From: JABMRP01 sp964444795
GTDB taxonomy: Bacteria; Planctomycetota; Planctomycetia; Pirellulales; Thermoguttaceae
DNA: 24,331 bases
Direction of reading: 5' to 3'
Assembly (NCBI GenBank): GCA_964444795.1
Contig: CAYUIQ010000134.1
Coordinates: 1 to 24,331, forward strand
Numbering within the stretch: the first letter of the stretch is position 1; the number at the start of each line of letters is the position of its first letter. The position numbers and the translations under genes are program-made. Positions 14,713 to 23,700 of the stretch are shown here, piece by piece. Under the pieces are notes generated by a model. That model did not search any database and was not told where the DNA came from. It saw only the letters and a list, made by a program, of their open reading frames with translations.

Positions 14713-15462
14713 ATGAACGAACGCTTTCTTACCGCATTGCCCGTGTTCAACGAGCGCCAGCACGTCGACGGCGTGCTCGACGAGGTGCTGAAGTATAGCC
14801 CCAACGTGCTCGTGGTCGACGACGGATCGACCGACGGCACAAGTGGCGTGCTCGACCGCTGGCCGAATATCGGGCGGATTACACATAATCACAACAGGGG
14901 GTACGGCGCGGCACTGCAGTCGGCTTTTCAGTATGCGGTCGAGGCTGGGTACGACATTCTGGTGACCATCGATTGCGATGGCCAGCATCAGCCGCAGCGA
15001 ATTCCCGCCTTTGTCGAGGCCTGCCGAAAATCCGACATCGTCTCGGGCAGCCGATACCTGGAACCGCTCTCCGGCGACAGCCGGCCGCCGGAAGATCGGC
15101 GCCGCATCAACCGCGTCATCACCGACGAGTTGAACGAGCGTCTCGGGCTGAAATTGACCGACGCCTTCTGTGGATTCAAGGCATATCGCACGACCGTGTT
15201 GGGCAGCCTGCGATGCGTCGAGACCGGCTACGCGATGCCGCTGGAGGTTTGGGTTCGCGCGGCCGCGCTGGGGCTGAAGATCATCGAGACGCCGGTCCCC
15301 TTGATCTACCTCGAAGAGAATCGCTCGTTCGGCGGCGCGCTCGACGTGGCGGACACCCGGCTGGCCGTCTATCGGCAGGTGATCGACCGCGCCATGGCGA
15401 CGGTGCGCCAGTCACAAGCACCCCGGTCGTCCGCCGTCTGTTGCGAAGAAGGTGTGGTATGA
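14713..15462 (+). CDS. Family 2 glycosyltransferase (dolichyl-phosphate mannosyltransferase-like)
   Basis: The 249-residue protein has the GT-A fold of family 2: ALPVFNERQHVDGVLDEVL (residues 8-26), VLVVDDGSTDGTSGVL (32-47), NRGYGAALQSAF and the metal-binding DxD motif in TIDCDGQHQP. These are followed by IVSGSRYL and the acceptor-side region TDAFCGFKAYR. There is no transmembrane helix, so it is probably a soluble or peripheral enzyme that uses a nucleotide-sugar donor. The acceptor is unknown. A weak AAGGGG directly abuts the ATG, so translation may be modest. Its TGA stop overlaps the ATG of the next gene in an ATGA junction (15459-15462), which indicates translational coupling with the BshC-like protein. 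Confidence 0.9.
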   Translation: MNERFLTALPVFNERQHVDGVLDEVLKYSPNVLVVDDGSTDGTSGVLDRWPNIGRITHNHNRGYGAALQSAFQYAVEAGYDILVTIDCDGQHQPQRIPAFVEACRKSDIVSGSRYLEPLSGDSRPPEDRRRINRVITDELNERLGLKLTDAFCGFKAYRTTVLGSLRCVETGYAMPLEVWVRAAALGLKIIETPVPLIYLEENRSFGGALDVADTRLAVYRQVIDRAMATVRQSQAPRSSAVCCEEGVV

Positions 15463-17078
15463 CGATTGTGGACAGGCCCGTACAAAGACGTCGGTTTCTC
15501 GTGCCTCGCGAAGATCGCGGGTCGCTTGCCGAGCCGTCTCTGGAGTCCGTTCCTCGGGTGCTGGCCGAGAACGCGTCTCGCCGCGATTTCGAATACGACG
15601 TACAGGGGTGTTCGCTGGGTCAGCTCACTCAGTCGGCCCGGCGGACCTTGGTGGCCGAGGCGATTCGCTACACCCGCACGTATCGCGACGTCGAGCCACC
15701 GGCGTCCGATGACGGCCCGATCTTCATGGCCGGACATCAACCGGGGCTCTTTCATCCGGGTGTGTGGTTCAAGAATTATGCCCTCGACGCGCTGGCCCGG
15801 CGTCACGGCGGCGTGGCGATCAATCTGGTGGTGGACAGCGACACGCTCAAAACAGCCACGGCGGCGGTGCCCGGGGGAACGGTCGACGCGCCGACCCGGC
15901 GGGCGATCGCTTTCGATCGATCGGAAGTGGCCCTGCCGTACGAAGAACGTCGCATTGCCGATCCGGCTTGCTTCACCGGTTTCGCCGATCGGGTGATCGG
16001 GCAGATGGGCTCGCTGGTGCCGGACCCGGCGATTGCCGATTACTGGCCGCTGGCCGTGCGGCGGATGCAACGGACCGATAACCTGGGCGAGTGTCTGGCC
16101 CAATCGCGTCATCAGTGGGAAGAGCAATGGGGCCTGAAAACGCTGGAGATTCCGCAGAGCCGCGTGTGTCGCAGCGAAGCGTTTCTCCGATTCGTGGCCC
16201 ATCTGTTGGCCCAACTCCCCCGGTTTCGCACGGCCCATAATGAGTCGCTGGCCGAGTATCGCCATGCGCATCGCATTCGGGGCGGGGCGCATCCGGTCCC
16301 CGATCTGTCCGCCGCCGGCGACTACCTCGAAGCGCCTTTCTGGATCTGGACGACGGACGACCCTCGTCGCCGCCCCTTGTACGTCGAGCGGCGTGGCAAA
16401 CGACTCGTGCTCTCGGACCGTGACCGCCTGGAGTTCGAGCTGCCGCTTCCTGCCGACGGCGACGCATCTCGGGCGGTCGAGGTGCTGGCCGACCAGGCCG
16501 AGCGGGGCGTGAAGATCCGCTGCCGCGCGCTGATTACGACGCTCTGGAGCCGGCTGGTGCTGGGCGATCTTTTCATCCACGGAATCGGCGGCGCGAAATA
16601 CGACCAGGTAACCGACGCAATCATCCGCCGCTTCTTCGGGATCGAACCGCCGGAGTTTCTCGTCCTTTCGGCCACGATCCACTTGCCCGTCGGACGGTTG
16701 CCCGAGCCTCTCGACGATCCCCGGACGATCGACCAGCGGCTGCGTGAGTTGACCTGGAACCCGCAACGATTCGTCAACGGTTTCCGGTCCGAGGAGAACG
16801 GTTCGTGCGACTCGCCGGCCCAGTGGATCACGGCCAAGAAGCGATGGATCGAGACACCGCAAACACCGGCCAACGCGCGGACCCGTTTTCAGCGGATTCG
16901 ACGGATCAACGCAAATCTGCAGCCGTGCGTTGCCTCGCTGCGCGAGCAATTCCAGAGCGAGCGCGACGAATCGAACCGCCTGCTTCAAGCCCGGCAGGTG
17001 CTCACCGGGCGCGAGTACGCCTTCTGTCTTTATCCGGGGGAATTGCTGCACGAGTTTCTCGGCGGGCTGGTCGTCTGA
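15459..17078 (+). CDS. Uncharacterised protein, distantly BshC-like
   Basis: The 539-residue protein has no signal peptide or membrane segment. I recognise no close family, but the order of motifs resembles BshC, the cysteine-adding enzyme of bacillithiol synthesis. An N-terminal FMAGHQPGLFHPGVWFKNYA (about residues 88-107) mirrors the BshC GGQQAGLxTGP loop, followed by INLVVDSDTLKT at the place of the BshC 'FWVAxEDHD' strand. Near residue 375, LGDLFIHGIGGAKYDQVTDA, then FFGIEPPEFLVLSATIHLP, corresponds to the BshC segment before its coiled coil. The last 100 residues are helical (RTRFQRIRRINANLQ, LREQFQSERDESNRLL). The coupled glycosyltransferase upstream is family 2, not the family 4 BshA. 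The match is a reading of motif order only; the function is open. It starts at the ATGA overlap. Confidence 0.6.
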   Translation: MTIVDRPVQRRRFLVPREDRGSLAEPSLESVPRVLAENASRRDFEYDVQGCSLGQLTQSARRTLVAEAIRYTRTYRDVEPPASDDGPIFMAGHQPGLFHPGVWFKNYALDALARRHGGVAINLVVDSDTLKTATAAVPGGTVDAPTRRAIAFDRSEVALPYEERRIADPACFTGFADRVIGQMGSLVPDPAIADYWPLAVRRMQRTDNLGECLAQSRHQWEEQWGLKTLEIPQSRVCRSEAFLRFVAHLLAQLPRFRTAHNESLAEYRHAHRIRGGAHPVPDLSAAGDYLEAPFWIWTTDDPRRRPLYVERRGKRLVLSDRDRLEFELPLPADGDASRAVEVLADQAERGVKIRCRALITTLWSRLVLGDLFIHGIGGAKYDQVTDAIIRRFFGIEPPEFLVLSATIHLPVGRLPEPLDDPRTIDQRLRELTWNPQRFVNGFRSEENGSCDSPAQWITAKKRWIETPQTPANARTRFQRIRRINANLQPCVASLREQFQSERDESNRLLQARQVLTGREYAFCLYPGELLHEFLGGLVV

Positions 17079-17099
17079 CCGGGATAAGCTGGCGGATTG

Positions 17100-17335
17100 G
17101 GTGCCACTGGCATCTTGCCAGTGCTTCTTTGGCCGTCGCTTGCACTTGGATGCAACCAAGACGCATTGTGCGAGTCGATCGCCTTGAAGCGACGCGATAC
17201 CTGGCGGTCTCGAATAGGCAGGTCCACCCCATGTCGGATTCCCGGCCGCGAAGTCGATTGCCGCTGGGGCTTGTCTCGATTATGCGGAATGCAAGCTACG
17301 AGTTCAAAGAGCACTGGCGAGACGCCAGTGGCACC
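17100..17335. repeat. Pair of inverted 25-bp palindromic (REP-like) repeats
   Basis: The left copy (17100-17124) and the right copy (17311-17335) are inverse complements with two differences. Each is itself a hairpin: CACTGGC-loop-GCCAGTG, flanked by GGTGC/GC. The two differences fall in the loop region (ATCTT against GTCTC when the copies are aligned), so stem pairing is kept in both. About 186 bp lie between, with no credible gene. The pair occupies the gap between two convergent genes, stop codons at 17078 and 17339. Confidence 0.8.
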
Positions 17336-17338
17336 CTG

Positions 17339-18589
17339 CTACGATCCTTCGCTCCCCGTGGCCAAACGAAGCGCGACGCGGCAACCCTGGTGGAATTGGG
17401 CGACGTTGAGCCGTTCGGCGGTCGTGTGGCCGGCCGATTGACCGCATCCGAGCGTGACGGCGGGGATCCCCCGGGCGGTCATCCAGTTGGCGTCCAAGCC
17501 GCCGGTGCAAAGTGATCGTTCTGGTTTTCCGCCGGCGGAGGCGACGGCCTTTTCGGCGGCCGCCACGCAGGGTTCGTCGTCGGGCAGTATAAAGGCCTCG
17601 TAGTCGAGCCGGCCGTCGAACACGACCTTGCCGCACTTACCCCGATCGTTGCGCACGCGGCGGGCGGCTTTCTCGAACGCTCGTTTGATGGCCCCGACGA
17701 TCCGCCGCCGGAATTTCGGATCGTAGCTTCGGGCTTCGGCGCGCAGGTGAACGTGGGGCGTGACGACGTTCGTGGCGTCGCCGCCGCGAATGACTCCCAC
17801 GTTGGCCGTGCCCTGACCGCCGCCGCGCTGAATGGCTCCCAGCCAACCGTCTTCCTCCAGCGAGGCGATGGCCAGCGAGGCGATGGTAATCGCACTGACG
17901 CCCGCGGTGGGATGCCCTCCGGCATGGCTGGCGATCCCCCGCACGTCGATGGTCATCCGATATCCGCCGGTGGCGCCGATGGTCAGTTTGTCGACCGATC
18001 CGCCGTCGAAATTGAACGCCAGCTTCGGTTTCCCCAGCATCCCCAGCCGCGCGTGCCGGGCGCCGATCAGTCCGATTTCCTCTTGTACCGACCAGAAGAA
18101 CGTCAGCGGCGGATGGGGTAATCCCCGGCGGACAATCTCCAGCGCCACCGCCAGCACGACGGCCACACCCGCGCGATCGTCGGCACCCAACCCGGTCGAT
18201 TTGTCGGCCGAGGCGATCCAATTCCCCCGCCGCACGGGCTGGGATCCTTCGCAGAGCGGTACGGTATCGAGATGGGCCATGAGCATCCGCCGCGGCCCGC
18301 GTCGAGTTCCGGGCAATCGGCAGACGAGATTGCCCGTCTCGCCACCGTGGTCGCTTCGCCGGTGTGCCCCGTCGGTCTCGATCGCCGCGGCCGGCACCCC
18401 GGCACGGCGAAGTTGCTTGCGAACAAAATCTGCCACGGCCCCTTCCCGGCAACTCGGCCCGGGGATCGGCAGCAGTTGCATCAGCAGTTTGTATGCCCGA
18501 TCGAGATCCGGCTCCGGCGGTTGGCCGTCAGCGTCGCCGGTCGGCGTGGTCTTCTTTGCCGGCTTTTTCGATGCCCGTTTCTTGGTCAC
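17339..18589 (-). CDS. M20-family metallopeptidase (PepT/M42-like)
   Basis: The 416-residue protein begins with a lysine-rich tail (VTKKRASKKPAKKT) and then a full M20-type dizinc peptidase. The metal ligands and catalytic residues can be seen in order: AHLDTVP (H106, D108 catalytic), GADDRAG (D137 bridging), WSVQEEIG (E170 general base, E171 ligand), an aspartate in NFDGGSVDKL, and the last His in SAGHTTAE (H388). A lid/dimerisation domain sits between (TGGYRMTIDVRGIASHAGGHPTAG). The layout is that of tripeptide-aminopeptidase-like enzymes, cytoplasmic, acting on small peptides or amidated amino acids. The GTG at 18589 is preferred, with AGGA 8 bases upstream on the minus strand; in-frame ATGs further out add non-conserved sequence. 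It is divergent from the next gene. Confidence 0.9.
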   Translation of the reverse strand: MTKKRASKKPAKKTTPTGDADGQPPEPDLDRAYKLLMQLLPIPGPSCREGAVADFVRKQLRRAGVPAAAIETDGAHRRSDHGGETGNLVCRLPGTRRGPRRMLMAHLDTVPLCEGSQPVRRGNWIASADKSTGLGADDRAGVAVVLAVALEIVRRGLPHPPLTFFWSVQEEIGLIGARHARLGMLGKPKLAFNFDGGSVDKLTIGATGGYRMTIDVRGIASHAGGHPTAGVSAITIASLAIASLEEDGWLGAIQRGGGQGTANVGVIRGGDATNVVTPHVHLRAEARSYDPKFRRRIVGAIKRAFEKAARRVRNDRGKCGKVVFDGRLDYEAFILPDDEPCVAAAEKAVASAGGKPERSLCTGGLDANWMTARGIPAVTLGCGQSAGHTTAERLNVAQFHQGCRVALRLATGSEGS

Positions 18590-18758
18590 GTCGATGGTCC
18601 TGTATCTTTTAGAGAAGGCGGGTGCCTTGTCGCACCCCACGTGCGCGTCTATGCTGATAGTAGCGTATGACCGGCCGACGACAACCGGGGTAGCGCGAAA
18701 ATGTCGCTCCGCGGGCCGGTTTCCCGATCGTTTCATCCACGAGATGCGTTCCACGCCC

Positions 18759-19208
18759 ATGCGTTTCTTTCTCGCCGGTATCATGCAGGGCTCGCACACC
18801 GGGGCCGTTTTGCACAACCAGGACTATCGCCGTCACCTGGCCGATTTGCTGCGGCAGCATTTCCCCGCGGCCGATGTGTATGACCCCCTGACCGATCACG
18901 GCAACTCGATCGAGTACGACGACCAGACCGGCCGGCAGGTCTTTTTCGGCCACAACCTGATGTGCCGCAAGATCGACGTTCTGCTGGCTTTCGTGCCCGA
19001 GGCGTCGATGGGCACGGCCATCGAGATGTGGGAAGCCTATCAGCACGGCGCCGTGGTGGTCACGATCAGCCCGATGGAGATCAATTGGGCGGTGAAGTTC
19101 CTCACCCACCTGCTGTACGCCGACGTCGAATCGCTCCAGACCGATCTGGAGAGCGGCGAGTTGGCCCGGCGGATCGCTGAAGTGCAGTCACGACAGGCGG
19201 AGGAGTAG
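18759..19208 (+). CDS. Small protein resembling nucleoside 2-deoxyribosyltransferase-like superfamily
   Basis: The 149-residue protein has an alpha/beta layout beginning MRFFLAGIMQGSHTGAVLHN, a strand followed by a glycine-rich turn. Then come DVYDPLTDHGNSIEYDD and a core segment KIDVLLAFVPEASMGTAIEMWEAYQHGAVVVTISP. The last stretch (VLLAF, then GTAIEMWEA) is the arrangement seen in nucleoside 2-deoxyribosyltransferases and related nucleotide-binding proteins, where a Glu in GTxxE is the nucleophile. The assignment is by pattern only and no substrate is claimed. Two ATGs are possible, 18744 and 18759; the second starts exactly at the first beta strand and is preferred, although neither has a good Shine-Dalgarno. 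It is divergent from the M20 peptidase gene and is followed by the palindromic modules at 19215. Confidence 0.65.
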   Translation: MRFFLAGIMQGSHTGAVLHNQDYRRHLADLLRQHFPAADVYDPLTDHGNSIEYDDQTGRQVFFGHNLMCRKIDVLLAFVPEASMGTAIEMWEAYQHGAVVVTISPMEINWAVKFLTHLLYADVESLQTDLESGELARRIAEVQSRQAEE

Positions 19209-19214
19209 CCTCTA

Positions 19215-19313
19215 GTACGATGGCCCTCCGAGGCCGTCGCCGTACGATGGGCTTCCCAGCCCGTCGCTTTTGGAAACACGCGGGTTTTCGACGGTCTCGG
19301 AGGGCCATCGTAC
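19215..19313. repeat. Three 25-bp palindromic modules, GTACGATGG-N11-CGTCG
   Basis: Copy 1 is at 19215-19239 and copy 2 at 19242-19266, both on the plus strand. Copy 3 is inverted at 19289-19313. Copies 1 and 3 agree at 24 of 25 positions. Copy 2 shares the flanks but has a different central stem (GGGCT-TCCC-AGCCC against GGCC-CTCCGA-GGCC). All three can fold as small hairpins. Copies 1 and 3 together can form one large stem with copy 2 in the loop. The set lies in the gap before rlmN, which starts at 19341. Confidence 0.85.
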
Positions 19314-19340
19314 GGACTGTGAGACAAGGAATAACACGCG

Positions 19341-20372
19341 ATGTTGCATCTTCTCGAGCAAACGGCCGATCAGTGGCAGGCTTGGTTTGTCGACCGGGAA
19401 CTGCCCGCCTATCGCGCGCGCCAAGTGCGGCAATGGCTGTTTGCCAAACGGGCCGGGGAGTTCGACCAGATGACTGATCTGCCCGGGGCGTTGCGCCAGC
19501 AATTGGCCGAGGAGTTCCAGATCTGGACGATGCGCACGGCCGCCCATCGCACGGCCGGCGACGGCACCGAGAAGCTGCTCTTGGAAACGGCCGACGGCCA
19601 GCGCGTCGAATGCGTGTTGTTGCGCGACGACCGGCAGCGGCGCACCGTCTGTATCAGCACCCAGGTAGGCTGCGCGATGGGGTGCGTCTTCTGTGCCAGC
19701 GGGCTGGACGGTCTGGCCCGCAACTTGACCTCCGGCGAGATCGTCGAGCAGGTGCTCAGCCTCAACCGGCTGCTGCGTGCCGAAGAGCGACTCAGCCACG
19801 TCGTGGTGATGGGGATGGGCGAACCGCTGGCCAATCTCGACGCACTGCTACCGGCGTTGGAGGCGGCAACCGGCCGCGACGCCCTGGATATCAGTGCCCG
19901 GCGGATCACGATCTCCACGGTCGGGCTGCCGGGCGGGATTCGTCGCCTGGCCGGGCACGATCGGGCCTACCATCTGGCCGTCTCGTTGCACGCCCCGGAC
20001 GACGCGTTGCGCAACCGAATCGTCCCGACCAACCGCAAGGTGGGCATCGCCAAGATCCTCTCCGCCGCCGACGACTACTTCGACCGCACCGGGCGCCGCG
20101 TCACGTACGAATACGTGGTACTGGCCGGCGTCAACGATCAACCGGACCATGCCCGGCAACTCGCGGCCCTGTTGCGCGGCCGTCCGGCGTTGGTCAACCT
20201 GATCCCGTTCAACCCGGTGGCCGGTCTGGAGTATCGCACACCGAGCCCGTCAACGACCGGCCACTTCGCCGAGATCCTCGAGCACGGCGGCCTCACCGTA
20301 AAGATCCGCCACCGCAAGGGCGAACGGATCGACGCCGCGTGTGGGCAACTGCGGCGGGGCGAGGCGGAGTAG
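19341..20372 (+). CDS. rlmN: Dual-specificity 23S rRNA/tRNA adenine C2 methyltransferase, radical SAM
   Basis: The 343-residue radical-SAM enzyme methylates C2 of A2503 in 23S rRNA, and A37 in some tRNAs. The N-terminal HhH-like accessory domain (ELPAYRARQVRQWLFAKRAGEF) is present. The [4Fe-4S] cluster motif is C111-x3-C115-x2-C118 (CAMGCVFC). The two catalytic cysteines of the family correspond to Cys104 (RTVCISTQVG) and Cys334 near the C-terminus (DAACGQLR). Other landmarks are GMGEPLAN, ISTVGLPGGIRRLA, LAVSLHAPDD and YEYVVLAGVND. AAGGAA lies 9 bases before the ATG. The gene is preceded by palindromic repeats and followed by a 334-bp gap with a separate promoter, so it is probably transcribed alone or from upstream. 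Confidence 0.96.
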   Translation: MLHLLEQTADQWQAWFVDRELPAYRARQVRQWLFAKRAGEFDQMTDLPGALRQQLAEEFQIWTMRTAAHRTAGDGTEKLLLETADGQRVECVLLRDDRQRRTVCISTQVGCAMGCVFCASGLDGLARNLTSGEIVEQVLSLNRLLRAEERLSHVVVMGMGEPLANLDALLPALEAATGRDALDISARRITISTVGLPGGIRRLAGHDRAYHLAVSLHAPDDALRNRIVPTNRKVGIAKILSAADDYFDRTGRRVTYEYVVLAGVNDQPDHARQLAALLRGRPALVNLIPFNPVAGLEYRTPSPSTTGHFAEILEHGGLTVKIRHRKGERIDAACGQLRRGEAE

Positions 20373-20514
20373 CCGGCGCGTTCCACAATTCCTCGTACCA
20401 TAGAGACGTCCCCATTCACCCTCGCGGATGAAAAATGTCCAGCAACACCCATGCGGAGTTTGGCAACTCGGTTGTTCCTGGTCTCGGCCACGTTGCGGGC
20501 ACGGGCGTAAACAA

Positions 20515-20544
20515 TTGACACGACCAGCGTGCCTGGCGTACACT
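20515..20544 (+). promoter_or_regulatory. sigma70-type promoter for the HzsA-related gene
   Basis: TTGACA (20515-20520) is a perfect -35, and TACACT (20539-20544) matches 4 of 6 -10 positions at 18-base spacing. A dyad covers the expected start site: CACTG (20541-20545) and CAGTG (20556-20560) around the palindrome GGTTAACC (20549-20556), which could be an operator. Transcription would give a leader of about 155 bases. Confidence 0.6.
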
Positions 20545-20608
20545 GTACGGTTAACCAGTGCGCGGGGACGCTCCCTCAATAATACGGGGTGCGGAGCCCG
20601 CTCAGGAG

Positions 20609-20649
20609 AGCCGCCGAAGGTCGTCGGGCCCCTTCCGCCGGAGGCGGCT
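20609..20649 (+). promoter_or_regulatory. Stable hairpin in the leader of the HzsA-related gene
   Basis: AGCCGCC (20609-20615) pairs with GGCGGCT (20643-20649), and the adjoining GAAGG (20616-20620) pairs with CCTTC (20631-20635), leaving a 7-base bulge on the 3' side. The stem lies within the 5' leader, 58 bases before the start codon. It matches no riboswitch that I can name. It is not followed by a T-run. Confidence 0.45.
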
Positions 20650-20706
20650 TACTCGCTCGTTGTGAGCAGGTTAGTAGAAGGCTCAACCGTAACCAGGATA
20701 CTCACC

Positions 20707-23700
20707 ATGAAAAGAAACTCGTTCGTAATCGTGCTGTCGGCGTGCCTTTTGTCGGCGACTTCCAATGGTTTCTCGGAATCATCCGGAGACAACGGCGGTG
20801 TTCTCAACGGTCCTCTGACGGACAGAAACCTGGGACATCGGGCCAGTGGCGAAGGCGACAGGGAGTCTCTGCGCCTTGCCATCGAAGACCTGATCAAGAC
20901 ATACGGCAGCGAGTACCCCGAGGGCGAACAGTTTCTCCGGCGCCTGGAAGATGAGCGGTTGGATGACACGAACTCGGAGGAGTTCCGTGCGCTGAAGCGG
21001 GAGGCGCTGCTACTTGCCAATCCGGCGATCGATTTCGACGGCATCCTTCTGGTCCGGGCCGGCAAGGGCGGCCGGCGGTATTCCAACAACTGGGAGACCC
21101 GGGCATCGTGTGAGGGGCAAACACGCAAGGTGTCCGATCGTGACGTTCAAGCGGTTGTGCAGAGCTTGCGAGGAAAAGACAAGGCCATCAGGAGTCTCTA
21201 CGGCCGGCACGCAAAAGCGGCCAAGGAGTATACAACCCTCAGCGACAAAATGCAGCAATCCGCGGAGTTCAAGAAGGAGAAAAACCGCGCGAAGCGGGAT
21301 GCGATGCTCAAGGGGATACCGGCGGCGGCCGAAGCGGAAAGTCTGAAGGAAGAGCTCCATCAGGCGGCGATGAAGTACCCCGAGTACGCGCGGATCCACG
21401 GCCAATTCCAGGCCAAGGGCGACGTCGCCATCTATGAAGACGAACTCGTGCTCATGTCGGTTGCTGGAGATGGAAAAGTAACGACCCTCCACAAGCCCGC
21501 CAGCGGCATGTTTATCGGTGATGTCGACCTCCACTTCGACGCCGACAAGCTGCTCTTCTCCTCGTTTTGCGATAAGAGCGAGTTGAGCGAGGGTCCCGCG
21601 GCCGGCAAGGGCTACGGTATTTGGGAACTCCCGATCGATCCCGCGACGGGCAAGAGTCGCGGTGAGCCTCGCGTGGTCTCGCCCGAAATGGGTCGGGATG
21701 TTGATTGCTACGATGCCTGCTATTTGGCCGACGGACGTATTATCTTTGCCTCCACGGCGGCCTATGAAGGCGTACCCTGCGTTGGCGGCAAGGCTTACGT
21801 GGCCAACCTCTACCGAATGAATAACGACGGCACCGAGGTCCGGCGCTTGACCTTTGATCAGGATGCGAGCTGGCACCCGTCGGTGATGGAGAACGGGCGG
21901 GTGATGTTCACTCGCTGGGAATACACCGATTCGGCGCACTATTTCAGCCGCGTCTTGATGCACATGAATCCGGACGGGACCGACCAGAAGGCGTTCTATG
22001 GAAGTAACTCGTATTGGCCCAACAGCATGTTCTACGCCCGGCAGATCCCGGACAACCCGAGCATGTTCGTCTCCACGATCACCGGTCATCACAGCAACGC
22101 CAAGGGCGGGGCGCTCTGCTTGTTCGATGTATCGAAGGGCCGCCAAGAAGCCGACGGCGCGATCCAGTTCCTTACCGGCCGCGGAAAAGACGTCCATCCG
22201 CTGGTTATCGACGGGCTGCATACCGCGTATAGTCCGATGTTCTACAACCCCTTCCCCATCAACGACAAGTTCTTCCTGGCCACGTCGGGCAATGGCGACG
22301 CCGTTTATCTGATCGATGTGTTCGACAACATGATCCGCCTCAATGCCGACGATGACACCAGCAAATACTTTGAGCCGATCCCCTTGCGGAAAACGAAGAA
22401 ACCCTTCGTGCGGCCAGACAGAGTTCGCCCCGGCGTGAAGGAGGCCAGGGTCCTGATCATCAACATCTACGAGGGTCCGGGCCTGGCGGGCGTTCCGCGC
22501 GGCTCCGTGAAGAACCTCCGCGTCTACCGTTACGAGTACGGCCCCCGGCACAAGGGCGGGCATTATTCGATGGGTATGGAAGCCGGCTGGGACGCCAAAC
22601 AGGTGCTCGGAATCGCGCCGGTCGAAGAGGACGGCTCGGCCAGTTTCCTCGTGCCCGCGAACACGCCGTTTGCCGTCCAACCGCTCGACGAGGACGGAAA
22701 GGCATTGCAGCTCATGCGCAGTTGGACCGTGGCCATGCCAGGCGAGACGCTTACCTGCGTCGGTTGCCACGAGAGCCAGAACATGCCGCCGCCGCCTCGC
22801 CACACCACGGCGATGCTCCGCAGTCCCAGCAAACTCGAACCGTTCCACGGCCCGACCCGCGGGTTCAGTTTCCAACGCGAGATTCAACCGATCGTCGATA
22901 AGTATTGTGCCGGTTGCCATGATGGCGCCACGGATATCAAGGGCCTTGAGGCAAAGGACATCAGGGTCGCCGATCGAATCGTCGGCACGGGTGTGAACAC
23001 GGGCCGGCGGTTCCGCGAAGTCGGCATACCGGATTTCTCCACTCCAAGAGCAGCACACACAAACCTGCACCCTTACGTAAGGCGTAACGGACCGGAGGGT
23101 GATTATCATCTCCTGACACCACTGGAGTTTCACGTCGATACCAGCGAACTGGCCCAGATGCTCCAGAAAGGGCATCATAATGTCAAACTGGATGCCGACG
23201 CATGGAATAGGCTCTACACTTGGATGGATCTGAACGCCCCGTTTCACGGCACATGGACCGAGGCGGGCGCGAAACCGGATATCCTCGAGCGCCGACTGGA
23301 ATTGAGAAAACTGTATGCGTTTGACGACTATAATCCCGAACAGATCATCAATCCGTACGAAAAATCGGCTGAGGTCGTCATGCCGGAGCCGCTTCCCCTG
23401 GAACCCGAAACCGAACACACGCAACCTGTCGTCCGGGATTACAGAACGGCGGACATGGAACTGGATCTGGGCGACGAGGTGACGATGCGGCTCGTCAGCA
23501 TACCAACCGGCGAGTTCTCGATGGGGAGTACCGATGAAACACCCGTGGAGCGGCCCGTATCGAGAGTGAAGATCGAAAGAGGCTTCATGATGGGCGCTAC
23601 CGAGGTGACTCTCCGGCAGTACCGTCAGTTTGACCCTGGCTATCTCAACGGCGTGTACGACATGCATTACAAAGATCAAGTCCATCGAGGCTACTACATG

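Noticed and set aside
15369..17159. A 596-codon minus-strand frame over the BshC-like gene
   Set aside because: The plus-strand gene is supported by the ATGA coupling and protein-like motifs; the reverse frame is low-complexity Arg/Pro/Gly-rich.
19215..19313. A short CRISPR array
   Set aside because: Only three units exist, one is inverted, the gaps between them are 2 and 22 bp, and no cas gene is nearby.
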